DNA of 55,645 bases, from positions 1 to 55,645 of IMG/VR virus record IMGVR_UViG_3300044647_002519. One strand, given 5' to 3'. Below, piece after piece: positions 44,188 to 53,610 of the stretch. The position numbers were made by a program, and so were the translations under genes. The stretch is from a virus. Position 1 is the stretch's first letter. Each line of letters begins with the position of its first letter. The notes beneath the pieces were generated by a model. That model made no database searches. It had not been told where the DNA came from and saw only the letters and a list, made by a program, of their open reading frames with translations.

Positions 44188-45204
44188 TTAAATTACCCAA
44201 TATGTTTCAATTTTGTTCAACAAAGATGAAAGGATCTCTTCATTAATTGGATCTTTTAAAAACTCAACTACTTCACTTGGATTTTTACCTAGCTTTTGAT
44301 TACCATCCAAAGTTTCAATCCAACCGTTTGCTTTTGGAACAATAAATCTGTAGAATATTGAATCCTTAACTAAAGCTCTAATCTTTAGAGTTTCCATTGA
44401 AGAATCAGAAGCTTCCAAAAACAGCTTAGCAGCTCTAATTTTGTTTGATTCAGAACCCTCACCATTAATGAACAAATCCATATTTTCATACAAAATATCA
44501 TTTGGTGTAGACTTTGTGTATTGTGTACTATTAATATCAACAACCTTAGCTACATACATTAATTTATTTGTATTGGTATCATAAAGCTTTTGAAGCTCTG
44601 CAATTGCACGATTCCTAATCTTGCTCAATTCAGTTCTTGTATTTACAGTTTCTTGCAACTGATCCAAGTAAAACTTAGGAGAATCTGAAGAAGTTTTTGC
44701 TTCTTTCAATGATTTTGCAACAATACTAAAACCACCTGCATTTATAGCATACAGTTTAATGAGATCATAAGGATCTGTTTCTGGATCTAAATAAACAGGG
44801 TCATTGCCGCAACGCAATGAAATCTTAGACCAAAATTTATCATTGTCAGGTTTAAGCAAAGTGACCTTGTTCCAAAAATCTTTATCTTCCGGATCAATAA
44901 CATTTGCCGCAAGCTCAGCTTCCAATTGAGCAACTGTCTTTCTTATTTCTTTAATCTTAACCTCTCTCTCAGCTGCCGGCAATCTTTTAATCTCTGGAGC
45001 AAACTCATTTAAGCCTGTCACATATCTTTTTACGCCGTTAAGTTCTAAGCAAGCCAATGATTCCTGGTGCCAAACACCATCATAAAGAGCCATGCCATAA
45101 TTTTCAAGGCCCATATTTTGCTTACTTGAATCAAAATAAGGACGAATTGCAATTGTTTTGTTTTTGTTTTGTTGGTACTTTTCTACAATCGTGTAATCAT
45201 TCAT
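44188..45204 (-). CDS. Phage structural/accessory protein of unknown function, 338 aa
   Basis: An alpha-rich product with long charged helices (KIKEIRKTVAQLEAELAAN; LSKIRNRAIAELQKLY) and a central part that includes DPVYLDPETDPYDLIKLYA. There is no signal peptide or membrane segment. It lies after a structured spacer and leads the connector and Dps-like genes with 4 nt and 2 nt gaps. In crAss-like phages an auxiliary capsid protein is encoded near this place, which makes that a candidate role, but I cannot confirm it by sequence. Confidence 0.6.
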   Translation of the reverse strand: MNDYTIVEKYQQNKNKTIAIRPYFDSSKQNMGLENYGMALYDGVWHQESLACLELNGVKRYVTGLNEFAPEIKRLPAAEREVKIKEIRKTVAQLEAELAANVIDPEDKDFWNKVTLLKPDNDKFWSKISLRCGNDPVYLDPETDPYDLIKLYAINAGGFSIVAKSLKEAKTSSDSPKFYLDQLQETVNTRTELSKIRNRAIAELQKLYDTNTNKLMYVAKVVDINSTQYTKSTPNDILYENMDLFINGEGSESNKIRAAKLFLEASDSSMETLKIRALVKDSIFYRFIVPKANGWIETLDGNQKLGKNPSEVVEFLKDPINEEILSSLLNKIETYWVI

Positions 45205-45231
45205 ATTAATTTGGTTTAGGTTTTAAATTAG

Positions 45232-45302
45232 AACTCAAAAGTAAATAATTATTTACAATTTTTATTCCTAATGCCGGTTTCCCGGCAAAAGTTTTTTGAG
45301 TT
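45232..45302. other. Branched inverted-repeat structure in the spacer after the 85-aa gene
   Basis: The outer arms AACTCAAAA (45232-45240) and TTTTGAGTT (45294-45302) pair over 9 bp. Inside are a perfect palindrome GTAAATAATTATTTAC (45241-45256) and a hairpin TGCCGG / CCGGCA (45272-45287). On the minus strand the last hairpin has a GAAA loop, a GNRA tetraloop. The outer stem begins directly at the stop codon of the 85-aa gene. It may be a terminator/processing signal, a stabilising 3' end, or a structured RNA. The inner GC stem has no T-run after it. Confidence 0.5.
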
Positions 45303-45560
45303 TTATGCTGTTACTACAGTAATTGCTTTTGTAGTAGTGTTAAGATAAAGTTGACCAACTGCCAAACCTGCTGTTACTGCAGCAGCATTATCAGCGTAAG
45401 ATCTGGCAACCAAAGTAGTTTGTACATCAGCAAAAGCTTCTGTACCAAATTCAGGTTGCTTGAACAGTCCAGCCGCAATAGCAGCTTCATTAAATTTATT
45501 TACAGTTACATTTGTGAATTCCCAAATGTATTTAAAAGGTCCTTTTTTATAAATTGACAT
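45303..45560 (-). CDS. Small capsid-associated protein with AGLxVGQLYxN motif, 85 aa
   Basis: The N-terminal half (MSIYKKGPFKYIWEFTNVTV) is aromatic and basic. The C-terminal half reads RSYADNAAAVTAGLAVGQLY followed by LNTTTKAITVV, a short beta unit that I recognise at the ends of many phage structural proteins. It directly follows the major capsid gene and terminator, so a capsid decoration or head-fibre role is the best guess. It has no recognised enzymatic motif. Confidence 0.62.
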   Translation of the reverse strand: MSIYKKGPFKYIWEFTNVTVNKFNEAAIAAGLFKQPEFGTEAFADVQTTLVARSYADNAAAVTAGLAVGQLYLNTTTKAITVVTA

Positions 45561-45584
45561 AGTATTTAAATTAAATTGTTAAGT

Positions 45585-45624
45585 AAAAAAAAAGTGGGGA
45601 GGCTCTATGACCTCCCCATTTTTT
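45585..45624. terminator. Strong Rho-independent terminator after the major capsid gene
   Basis: GGGGAGG (45596-45602) and CCTCCCC (45611-45617) form a perfect 7-bp GC stem with an 8-nt loop. It is flanked by an A-run (45585-45593) and a T-run (45619-45625), so it can terminate both strands. It begins about 13 nt after the capsid stop codon and would limit read-through from the capsid unit. Confidence 0.92.
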
Positions 45625-45637
45625 TGATTCACAAATC

Positions 45638-47257
45638 TTAGAATGAACCTCCCGTAACAGGATTCCGCATCACAATTTTCAGGACTTTGGTTGGGTCTTT
45701 AACCCAAATAGCAGGCATGGTCTGGCTCATGTACACACGGTAACCATTAAAGTTTCCGGAAGAAGCAAAGCCTTGAGTACGACCCATATAGTCCATAGTA
45801 CCATTTTGATAGAACCACTTCAATTGGTTGTCCCAGCTAAGTTTCAAAAGATAGATGTTATCATTACCATTTTCGGTGACATCAAAAATAATGAAACTAT
45901 AAGAACTCAAAGGACGGCCATCAATCAATGGGTTTTCTACATCGTTTGTATGCAGATTATCAAAAGCTGGATTAAGAACAAACTTAACATTTGCCAAAAA
46001 TGGAATTGTGAAGCTGGTGTAGGCAAATCCAAAATCAAGATCCATACCTTTGCCATTAACAGCTCCGATATCAGATGCATTTTGAACCAAACCAGAACCA
46101 TATACTTCATCGGCAATTGCTTTGTTAATCATTTGCATACCACCAATGCCGGTTTGAACAACAAGCTTGCGCTGAGGATCTGGACCTTTGAACTCAACTT
46201 TTCCTTGGTAGAAATTATAAAGCTCAGACTTGAACATATCCAAAGAGAAAGAAGATTTGTTGTAAACTCTCTTAAATGAATTGTCAAGCTGACTCCACAA
46301 ACCAACAGAAAGACGAAGATCATCTGGACCATCTTGCTTAACCCTACCACCTTTACCCCACATCAAATAAGTTTCAATGTCATTAGCAATTTTGCTAAGG
46401 TGGGCGGCTTCAAGATTAGTGATAAAAGTCCTAGACAACTGACCGCTTTCAAAAGCTTGTCTTGCACCGGATTTACCCATAGCAGCAACAAGTTCTTCAA
46501 TTGAAGAAACGGAAGGATTGTTTTGATCTTGGTTAAAGTTTCTCCAGATTTCGGTTACTGGTACAGTTCCATCTGCATTCAAACCACCTTTGATCATCAA
46601 ATCAGCACGGCTTGAAATTGAATAGTGTACGTGAGCTTCAGCTCCTCCTACAAAGTTATAAAACTCACGGAATCCGGAACCAGTCTCCATATCAGAGAAA
46701 CGCTCTCCATATTCTCCGCGGGCAGAACCTTTGCGGAAAAACTTGGTGCCAGGCGCAAGATACTTATTTGCAAGAACAGCAGAATTGTTGTTATTTACCA
46801 ACTGAACAGTGTAAATAAAACCGTCACCGGCAGAAATAATATCTGCAGCAGTCACGTACAATTCAACACCATTATACTTATCATAAGTGATGATATCACC
46901 ATGACCAAAAGATCTTTTGGAAAGTTTAATAGCGAAGGTGGTGCCATCAATACCTTTGGTAGTGTTAGCTGAATCAAGATCCAAAACAATAAAAGGAAGA
47001 TCTTGTGCAATAGGCGTTTGCCATTTGTATTCTCCGCGAGCGTTGTCCACTAGAATAGTGTTCTTACCGCCGAAAGAAGCCATTTGGTACAAAGGCATTT
47101 CAACTTTTTGAGTCATTGCCCACAAATCAACAGGACCCATATCCATAGGTTCTGCGCTACCCAACATTTGAGTTAGGTGATATGAATCAACGTGAGAACT
47201 AGCCTTGTAGTTAGTATCCCTCAGGAAGATTCCATTGTTTAAAACTGGTGTTGCCAT
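45638..47257 (-). CDS. Major capsid protein (crAss-like, HK97-fold expected), 539 aa
   Basis: The product follows terminase, portal and scaffold genes. It has the beta/alpha pattern of crAss-like capsid proteins: VDLWAMTQKVEMPLYQMASFGG near the N-terminus, TKFFRKGSARGEYGERFSDM, a helical spine-like part (EELVAAMGKSGARQAFESG, FITNLEAAHLSKIANDIETYLMW), and a C-terminal MPAIWVKDPTKVLKIVMRNP. It has no signal peptide. In tailed phages this protein forms the icosahedral shell. A strong terminator downstream and a promoter-like motif upstream of the scaffold gene suggest a discrete highly expressed scaffold-capsid unit. The start MATPVLNNGIF follows a 27-nt spacer with an A-rich leader. Confidence 0.88.
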   Translation of the reverse strand: MATPVLNNGIFLRDTNYKASSHVDSYHLTQMLGSAEPMDMGPVDLWAMTQKVEMPLYQMASFGGKNTILVDNARGEYKWQTPIAQDLPFIVLDLDSANTTKGIDGTTFAIKLSKRSFGHGDIITYDKYNGVELYVTAADIISAGDGFIYTVQLVNNNNSAVLANKYLAPGTKFFRKGSARGEYGERFSDMETGSGFREFYNFVGGAEAHVHYSISSRADLMIKGGLNADGTVPVTEIWRNFNQDQNNPSVSSIEELVAAMGKSGARQAFESGQLSRTFITNLEAAHLSKIANDIETYLMWGKGGRVKQDGPDDLRLSVGLWSQLDNSFKRVYNKSSFSLDMFKSELYNFYQGKVEFKGPDPQRKLVVQTGIGGMQMINKAIADEVYGSGLVQNASDIGAVNGKGMDLDFGFAYTSFTIPFLANVKFVLNPAFDNLHTNDVENPLIDGRPLSSYSFIIFDVTENGNDNIYLLKLSWDNQLKWFYQNGTMDYMGRTQGFASSGNFNGYRVYMSQTMPAIWVKDPTKVLKIVMRNPVTGGSF

Positions 47258-47284
47258 AATTTATTTTTGTTTAATTGTTAAAGG

Positions 47285-48547
47285 TTAAAAGCGTTTAAAA
47301 AAGTTATTCGGTCTCTGTATTTTTCTCTTGTTATTTGATTCTTCATTATCATATACTCCTGTAGAACTTGAGCTATTAGCTGCCTGTTCTATTTTAAGTT
47401 TTCTAACAGTTGCTTCAACGGCCTTCTGCGATCCCTTTTCCATAATTTTAGACTTGTACCCATCTGGGTCAGATAGCAACCAAAGCGCCTCTGAAATCAA
47501 AGAATAATTTGGCTCAACAAATTGGTATTTTTCCAAAAGATGACCCAATAAATTTGTGTTTCTTCCACTAACCGATGGATAATTTGGTTCAACTAAACCA
47601 GAGAAAAGCATGTTTTGTGTTTTTTTGTCTAGTTTAATTTCACCCAACTCTCCATTCTTCAATGTTTCATAAACATTATGCGCATATCTGCGTGATGCAG
47701 TTTCTTGTTGTTTTCTCCTAAGTTCCTGTTCCTCAAGCTTTTTAGCCACAACTTCTTCGCGCATCTTATCCAACTTTGGCTTAAACTTATTAGCTTGGGC
47801 TTCAAGTTTTCCTAAATCTTTCCAAACTTCAATTTCTTCTTCAATATCTGACTCACTACCATAACCGGTGAAATGAAGATAATCTCTAATAATCTTTTCC
47901 TGGTCCTTCTCATTTTTTACATCAAGATCCCTAGTTTCTTCAACATGAGCTAATGTTTGAAACAAACTTTTAAGATCTGTACCGCCATTAGCTACATAAC
48001 GTGCTGCAATTTGCAACTCCTCAGGCAAGGACTCAAAAAACTGTTTTGGGGTTTCTTGTCTTGTTTGATTAGCTTTTTCTTCTAAGTTAGCTTCAATCAA
48101 TTCTTCCCAATCTTTAAGCGTGTATTCAGAAAATGGTTTATCATCATCAAAAGGAACAATTTTTTCATCCTTAATTAGTTTGCTAAACACATCTGCAATA
48201 CCTTCAATTTTCTTTCTACCTCTATTCTCAGTCTTATCATCATCTTTAGTAAAAGAATCAAAATCATCTACATTAGTAGTTTCATTTTTATCTAACTTAT
48301 CATTTAATTCGGTATTTGATGCAGCATTAGATTTATCATCTGTAATCTCTTTATTACCATCATCAATTGGTTCAGTAAATGAAAAGTCTGCGGGTTTTGC
48401 TTTAGAAAAAATATTAACAGACTTTTTATCTGAACCGGTTCCGGAATCAGGAACAGTAATGCTTTCAGCAGAAGCAGTTCCACCGAAAAGCTGATCTATG
48501 TCTAGATCTAAAACTTCAACTTTAGTTTGTATTTCTTGTGCACTCAT
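47285..48547 (-). CDS. Probable capsid scaffolding protein, 420 aa
   Basis: The first 130 residues are acidic and Ser/Thr/Asp/Asn-rich (disordered). The middle is Glu/Lys-rich coiled coil (DLGKLEAQANKFKPKLDKMREEVVAKKLEEQE, cut here to its key part: KLEAQ...KMREEV...ELRRKQ), and the C-terminus is short and basic (NKRKIQRPNNFFKRF). Such acidic helical proteins with a basic end, placed between portal and capsid genes, are typical scaffolds that guide procapsid assembly and contact capsid through the basic tail. It has no enzymatic motif. The start is preceded by the repeated promoter-like motif. The role is inferred from position and composition. Confidence 0.68.
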   Translation of the reverse strand: MSAQEIQTKVEVLDLDIDQLFGGTASAESITVPDSGTGSDKKSVNIFSKAKPADFSFTEPIDDGNKEITDDKSNAASNTELNDKLDKNETTNVDDFDSFTKDDDKTENRGRKKIEGIADVFSKLIKDEKIVPFDDDKPFSEYTLKDWEELIEANLEEKANQTRQETPKQFFESLPEELQIAARYVANGGTDLKSLFQTLAHVEETRDLDVKNEKDQEKIIRDYLHFTGYGSESDIEEEIEVWKDLGKLEAQANKFKPKLDKMREEVVAKKLEEQELRRKQQETASRRYAHNVYETLKNGELGEIKLDKKTQNMLFSGLVEPNYPSVSGRNTNLLGHLLEKYQFVEPNYSLISEALWLLSDPDGYKSKIMEKGSQKAVEATVRKLKIEQAANSSSSTGVYDNEESNNKRKIQRPNNFFKRF

Positions 48548-48565
48548 ATATTTTTTGGTTTGTTG

Positions 48566-48584
48566 GTTATGTATATAATATAAA
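48566..48584 (-). promoter_or_regulatory. Candidate phage late promoter of the scaffold-capsid unit
   Basis: The plus strand reads GTTATGTATATAATATAAA, aligning with the copy at 41574 at 15 of 19 positions. It lies 19-37 nt upstream of the ATG at 48547 in a 132-nt AT-rich spacer, the largest in the head module. No GC-rich terminator is seen after the portal gene; only short A/T palindromes such as TCATAGCTATATGA. Confidence 0.5.
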
Positions 48585-48679
48585 AAAGTATTTCCAAATT
48601 AAACCTATAAAATTTTTTACAAAAAAAATATTTTACATCATATAGCTATGACAAAAATATTTTTTTCGTTAAACATTAA

Positions 48680-51424
48680 TTATTTTTTATTTGGCTTTGA
48701 ATCATACTTATTTTTATTTTCTCTAGCTATTTCAAGCTGAGTTTGGGCAACATCACGTTGGGTAGTTAATCTTTCTTTTTCAACGTTTAACTTCTCCCTT
48801 TCAATACCGGTTTTAGTGGCATTTTCCTCACGTTTAAAATTCATTTGTTCCTGATATTCAGTGGTTTTACGAATTTCACCCATTGCATCTTTGTAATCAG
48901 AAACCATATTTTGGTTAACATCTTGACCAGATCCAAAAGCTGCAGAACGAATTTCAGCAACTATAATATCTTTCTGCCTGTTCTTTTCATTCTCAGAAGC
49001 TTCAAAATTTATTTTCTCTTGATTCTCCATTGCACGTGCTTGCAACTGCTGTTCTTGCATTTGCCTTTGATTCTCAAGCTCTTTATTTCTAAGTTCATTT
49101 TGCTTTGCCTCAGAAGTTTTAAGAGCGGTTGTAATCTCAGCTATAGATTCAGATTTAATGATATTACCAAGATCATAAATTGAAGCGCCGGCTGTATTAT
49201 TCTGAATTGCAAGTTGTTTTAGTTGATCCAAAACTGACCTATGGTTAGTCTTTGTCGTAGCAAAAACATTAAAATCTCTAAGTAACAATGTTGTACCATT
49301 AATACTAAAATTAACTTTTTCAGCTTCACTTGTAATATAACTAAGTCTAATGCTAGGATTTGAGCTCTGGTAAAACTGAGCCAAATCAGTTCTCATTTGA
49401 TGAACTCTAGGCATCAGATAATCAGAGTGTTGATTAAAGTAAATTTCAGTTTGCGCGTATGACTGATTCAAAGCTTGAGTCACACCGGTAGCTGTTTCTT
49501 GGGCAATAGCACCCCCAAGTCTCTGAGCATTAACACCAATTGACTCAAAAGCTTGCTGCTTAAAGTAATTAGCAAGTTGAATTCTTGACATCAATCTTTT
49601 TGTTTGTTCAAGATCTAGAGTTTGATAATGTTGAAATGCCAATGGGTTTTCAGTGTTGGTAATGGATGTATCCAAAGGAAGCATCTGAAAATTTTTCATT
49701 GCCACATAAGCTTTGGCATAGTTATGCTTACCCCAATCCTCTCCCATAGAATGCCTAGGAATAGCATTCTGGTCAAACATAATAACAGTACCAAGTTCAT
49801 CAACCAATATATCCGCAATTTGGTTATTTACCATATTGTAACCAATTTGATAGGCTTTCATCAAATCAACCAGAGATGTTGATTTTGTATTCCTATCCGA
49901 AAATACACGACCTTCAACAGGAAGCTTGCACCCATACAAAGTATGACTACCTTTAAACTGAAAAGGAATTCTACCAGGTTTTTTTCTATTTATACCTAAG
50001 TAAATAGGACTAACATTATTAGATATATTAGATCTCCAAAAAGAAGGTAGGTTTGGCCCAATCTTAACTCCACCCCAAACCTCATTAATCCAAATCCAGT
50101 CAATATGCTCACCCTCTAATAGATTCTCTTTTGTTTTATTTTTAAACAATGACGTGTCATATATAGGCTTTTCAGTGACTTTAAAGTTCTCATCTATAAT
50201 TTCCTGAATAACCTCTCCTTCCGCAGTTATTTTAGTTAAATGACCTAATTTTCGTTGTGTCTTCCAATAAACTGTGCACACTCTCATCAAATATCTTTCA
50301 CCCCAATTTGAAATATCGTCACCCTCTTTTAAAATAGCGCTCAAAATATCTCCACCGGCAGCTGGGTCATTAGTCCAATTACTCACAAAACGTCTATAGT
50401 CAAGGCCCGGTGAATTTGTGTTCCATTCATGAGATTTAGTGGCATCATAATAACTACCATCATTTTGATAGCCATTAACTTGATATAAAGCTGATTTTGC
50501 AGGATAAATATTTTGGAGAGAAACTAATTGTTGCTCAGTCATTAAATAACCATACTTATCAACAACATCAGCTGCAGTTATTAAATCAATCTTACCAACA
50601 AAGTTTCCCTCTGATATGTAACGATTATCAGGAGATTTGTGGTAAAAAGTTAAAACCGGATTCCACAACTCAATATCATAATCATCTTCAAGCATTTTAA
50701 AATGCCAAAACTCTCTATCTACTATAAGCATATCCCTAAAGGCTCTTTCCTCTAGCTCTTGCATTTTAAATCTCTCTTCGTCAACTTTATACTGGTGAGA
50801 TGCCCATTCTTCAACTAAAGACCTATAATCCTTCTTAAAAAAATCTTCAATCTCAGGCAAAGACTTAATATTTTCAGGGGACATTGCTTGTTTAGCCTCT
50901 TCGCTCTCAGGATCCATCCCCATTTCAATCATATTAGCAATAAGCTTAGACTGTGCATCAGCCAATAAATTTTGCTCAATAAGCATTCTTTTTTGCTCTA
51001 ACATCTCATTATAAGACGTATCATCAACAGCCCTAAACTGAATGCCATTGTACCTTTTTGAAAATTCACCGGACAATACATTAATCACATTTGGAATAAT
51101 AGGATAAAATTTAAGCTCCAAAGCAGATTCAGTTTCTTTTGTCAAAACATCAAGCACATCACTGTAATCATTATCATCTGAAACAATGTAATCTGTTTTA
51201 TCTATAATTCCTCTAGCAAGTTTATAGTTTTTAAGTAGTTTTCTTGAATTCATTCTCAAAAACTCAACACCCTGTATTTCAAGCCAGTCTATGTTCCAAG
51301 CAGCCCAATCATCATTTTTTTCATTTTGAGGTAAAAACTGAACTGGTTGTGTAAGACTCGATGTAGCTTGATAGTCTTCTGCCTTAGCCCCTTTTTTTAA
51401 ATCCAGTGCGTTATATAATTTCAT
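48680..51424 (-). CDS. Portal protein, 914 aa
   Basis: The product has the N-terminal segment DWAAWNIDWLEIQGVEFLRM then SRKLLKNYKLARGIIDKTDY, typical of crAss-like portal proteins. A helical clip/stem region and LEDDYDIELWNPVLTFYH follow. Residues about 600-720 include NAQRLGGAIAQETATGVTQAL. The C-terminal 140 residues are long Gln/Glu/Lys coiled coil (barrel-like; LENQRQMQEQQLQARAMENQ). Portal proteins form the dodecameric vertex for DNA entry and exit. It overlaps terL by one base (TAATG), so translation is coupled. The length is larger than in most tailed phages but in line with crAss-like portals. Confidence 0.88.
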   Translation of the reverse strand: MKLYNALDLKKGAKAEDYQATSSLTQPVQFLPQNEKNDDWAAWNIDWLEIQGVEFLRMNSRKLLKNYKLARGIIDKTDYIVSDDNDYSDVLDVLTKETESALELKFYPIIPNVINVLSGEFSKRYNGIQFRAVDDTSYNEMLEQKRMLIEQNLLADAQSKLIANMIEMGMDPESEEAKQAMSPENIKSLPEIEDFFKKDYRSLVEEWASHQYKVDEERFKMQELEERAFRDMLIVDREFWHFKMLEDDYDIELWNPVLTFYHKSPDNRYISEGNFVGKIDLITAADVVDKYGYLMTEQQLVSLQNIYPAKSALYQVNGYQNDGSYYDATKSHEWNTNSPGLDYRRFVSNWTNDPAAGGDILSAILKEGDDISNWGERYLMRVCTVYWKTQRKLGHLTKITAEGEVIQEIIDENFKVTEKPIYDTSLFKNKTKENLLEGEHIDWIWINEVWGGVKIGPNLPSFWRSNISNNVSPIYLGINRKKPGRIPFQFKGSHTLYGCKLPVEGRVFSDRNTKSTSLVDLMKAYQIGYNMVNNQIADILVDELGTVIMFDQNAIPRHSMGEDWGKHNYAKAYVAMKNFQMLPLDTSITNTENPLAFQHYQTLDLEQTKRLMSRIQLANYFKQQAFESIGVNAQRLGGAIAQETATGVTQALNQSYAQTEIYFNQHSDYLMPRVHQMRTDLAQFYQSSNPSIRLSYITSEAEKVNFSINGTTLLLRDFNVFATTKTNHRSVLDQLKQLAIQNNTAGASIYDLGNIIKSESIAEITTALKTSEAKQNELRNKELENQRQMQEQQLQARAMENQEKINFEASENEKNRQKDIIVAEIRSAAFGSGQDVNQNMVSDYKDAMGEIRKTTEYQEQMNFKREENATKTGIEREKLNVEKERLTTQRDVAQTQLEIARENKNKYDSKPNKK

Positions 51425-53610
51425 TATTTAAAATTTTTAAAAGCCGATTTAGAAACTTTACTGGAAATTGTGGATCCCCTCTTTTCCAAATTTTTAAACG
51501 GACTATACTTTAATTTATACAAATTTTTCTGATTTTCCAAGTTCTTTGTATTATCTTCTTCATTTCTTTTGGTAAATCCCCTATTTGACTGCTGTATTTT
51601 AGCAAAAGCAACTAAAGCTGAAAAAGAAACTAGCCGGTCAACGTTTACACCTGGTTGATAAGCTAGCATCTCCTTTAATAGCATTGGATCCGGAATTCTT
51701 TCAATACCAAACGTAGTACTAATAATGTTCCCCTCAGAATCAAGCTCGCTATCAATTTCTTCCCTTAAAAACTCAATGGCGTAAGAAATAAGGTGACTTT
51801 TAAACAAAGTACCTGTGTTCTTCCAACCATACTCTTGATAAACAGTGGTATTTGATGCCAAATCTTTTAGGAATAAAATTTGATGCTTTGGCACAAGATA
51901 CTTTTGCTTTTTCTTCGATATCATGTGCTGAATAAAAAGGGATATGTTGTTTTCCACTACAGTCCAAGCATTATACCATTCAATAATTTTTTCTAATTGC
52001 TCGTGTGTTTTATTAATATCATCATATCGGCCACACCAGGCAGCAACAATTTTATCCTTTTCTATAAAAGATTCATAGCCATCCGGGGTTTCACGCCTAA
52101 CTTCTGTAGCCGTTTTATAAATATAAATGCTACACAAAGAATCAGATGTGGTTGTTTTACCTTCTGAAACAGGGTCAACAGATGCGTAGTAATTTAAAAA
52201 CCCGGAATTTTTAGCAGGTCTTTCCCAAACAACCAATACTCCAGACTTATCCGTAGATTGCTTATCTATAGGAAACTGTGATATAGGAAGCTTGTTGCTT
52301 CTTTTTGCTTCAAGCCCACTGCTAGTCATTTCTAATTCAATGCACTCATAAGGATAATTTTTTTCTTCTATCTTCTTAAGATGCTTTGTAATAATACCTT
52401 GGGGAAATATAGATTCTTTTCTGTAAGCAAAAGCTTCAGCAATATTAGTTGGGGACTGAGATATCCTAAGTTGATATTGCTCTGGGTTTAATTCTAGCTT
52501 CCATTTAGCCCTTTGATTATAAATACTTTCTAGCGCCTCTGATACTAAAGAATTACCATATTCGTCAATATACGGAGGCATTGACCATTGTTCAGGTATA
52601 AATAAACCGGCTAAACCAATAGTATTATCCCCATCAATTAAATCTGTTTCAACAGCATATATATCATTATTAGTGGGATTTAATATCATGTCTTTGAGTG
52701 GCTTGCATTGTTCCAAATCACCCACAGAACCAGCACCAATAAACATACCAGTTGTAAGTTGGCCAGATGACATTGCCGGTCTTAAATACTCATAGGTTTC
52801 CATCATCTTTGGCGCAATACCCGCTTCTTCATGAAAGAAATATGTCGTTGGTCCACCAACACCGGTGGTTGGACTTTTCTCAAATGAAGTGCCTTGTATT
52901 TTAGATTTTAAACCCTTTGTTGTTTTTCTATTACCAACCCTTACTTCAATTTGCTGCTGCCATAATAAAACCTTTTCGGGATTGCTTGGTCTGTACCAAG
53001 CAGTGTGTTCATTAAGAAAGTCTTTGTATTCGTCTAAGAATTTCCATGAACCTTTATCGTTTATATAATCTTTCAAACTTGCACCAATCTTACAAACGCT
53101 ACCCTCTTCAAACCAATATGTGTTTATAATCTTACCCATGTGAAAGTAAGAAGATGCAATCTGACGTTTTTTTAATATTGCTACATGCTTGTAATTTAGT
53201 TCCGCTAATAGCTCATACAAAGCCATATGATATTGAGCGTCCCTTACTTTAGCAAACCCATACTTTTTTTCTTCCTTATCATAAATAGGAAGAAAGTTAA
53301 GCCACATATAATAATCCCTAGTAAGGTACCAAAAATTACCATTGTTTTTAAAAATTACTCCTTTTCTACACTTTTCCTTTTGATCATCCCAGTAATAATT
53401 AAAATCTTTAGATCTAAATGGAGCAGCACAGTAAAAACCCTGACTCTCAAAATTTTTAGATTGTTCATTAAATGCCCAAGATGTTTCATCAAAGGCATAT
53501 TCACCAGGAACTTTAAATATAGAAAGTATAAAATCAATAAACTCCTGATCCGTATCAAATTTTGTGACGGTCCATGTGTTATTCTCGTATGTGGGTATAA
53601 CTCTAATCAC
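51424..53610 (-). CDS. terL: Terminase large subunit, 728 aa
   Basis: This is the DNA-packaging motor ATPase-nuclease. The ATPase part has a non-canonical Walker A, AILKKRQIASSYFHM (residues 144-158), aligned with the RQxGKT type but lacking GK. The Walker B region is TTYFFHEEAGI (255-265) with acidic E261/E262, and GAGSVGD (293-299) is the coupling motif. The nuclease part has YYASVDPVSEGKTTTSDS with D480, VVENNISLF with E554, and later DxE-type acids. It overlaps the co-chaperonin gene by 8 nt and the portal by 1 nt. No small terminase subunit is recognised upstream. Confidence 0.92.
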   Translation of the reverse strand: MIRVIPTYENNTWTVTKFDTDQEFIDFILSIFKVPGEYAFDETSWAFNEQSKNFESQGFYCAAPFRSKDFNYYWDDQKEKCRKGVIFKNNGNFWYLTRDYYMWLNFLPIYDKEEKKYGFAKVRDAQYHMALYELLAELNYKHVAILKKRQIASSYFHMGKIINTYWFEEGSVCKIGASLKDYINDKGSWKFLDEYKDFLNEHTAWYRPSNPEKVLLWQQQIEVRVGNRKTTKGLKSKIQGTSFEKSPTTGVGGPTTYFFHEEAGIAPKMMETYEYLRPAMSSGQLTTGMFIGAGSVGDLEQCKPLKDMILNPTNNDIYAVETDLIDGDNTIGLAGLFIPEQWSMPPYIDEYGNSLVSEALESIYNQRAKWKLELNPEQYQLRISQSPTNIAEAFAYRKESIFPQGIITKHLKKIEEKNYPYECIELEMTSSGLEAKRSNKLPISQFPIDKQSTDKSGVLVVWERPAKNSGFLNYYASVDPVSEGKTTTSDSLCSIYIYKTATEVRRETPDGYESFIEKDKIVAAWCGRYDDINKTHEQLEKIIEWYNAWTVVENNISLFIQHMISKKKQKYLVPKHQILFLKDLASNTTVYQEYGWKNTGTLFKSHLISYAIEFLREEIDSELDSEGNIISTTFGIERIPDPMLLKEMLAYQPGVNVDRLVSFSALVAFAKIQQSNRGFTKRNEEDNTKNLENQKNLYKLKYSPFKNLEKRGSTISSKVSKSAFKNFK

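Noticed and set aside
48548-48679. A small gene in the 132-nt spacer before the scaffold gene
   Set aside because: No frame of useful length; the spacer is A/T-rich with several stops and a promoter-like motif.
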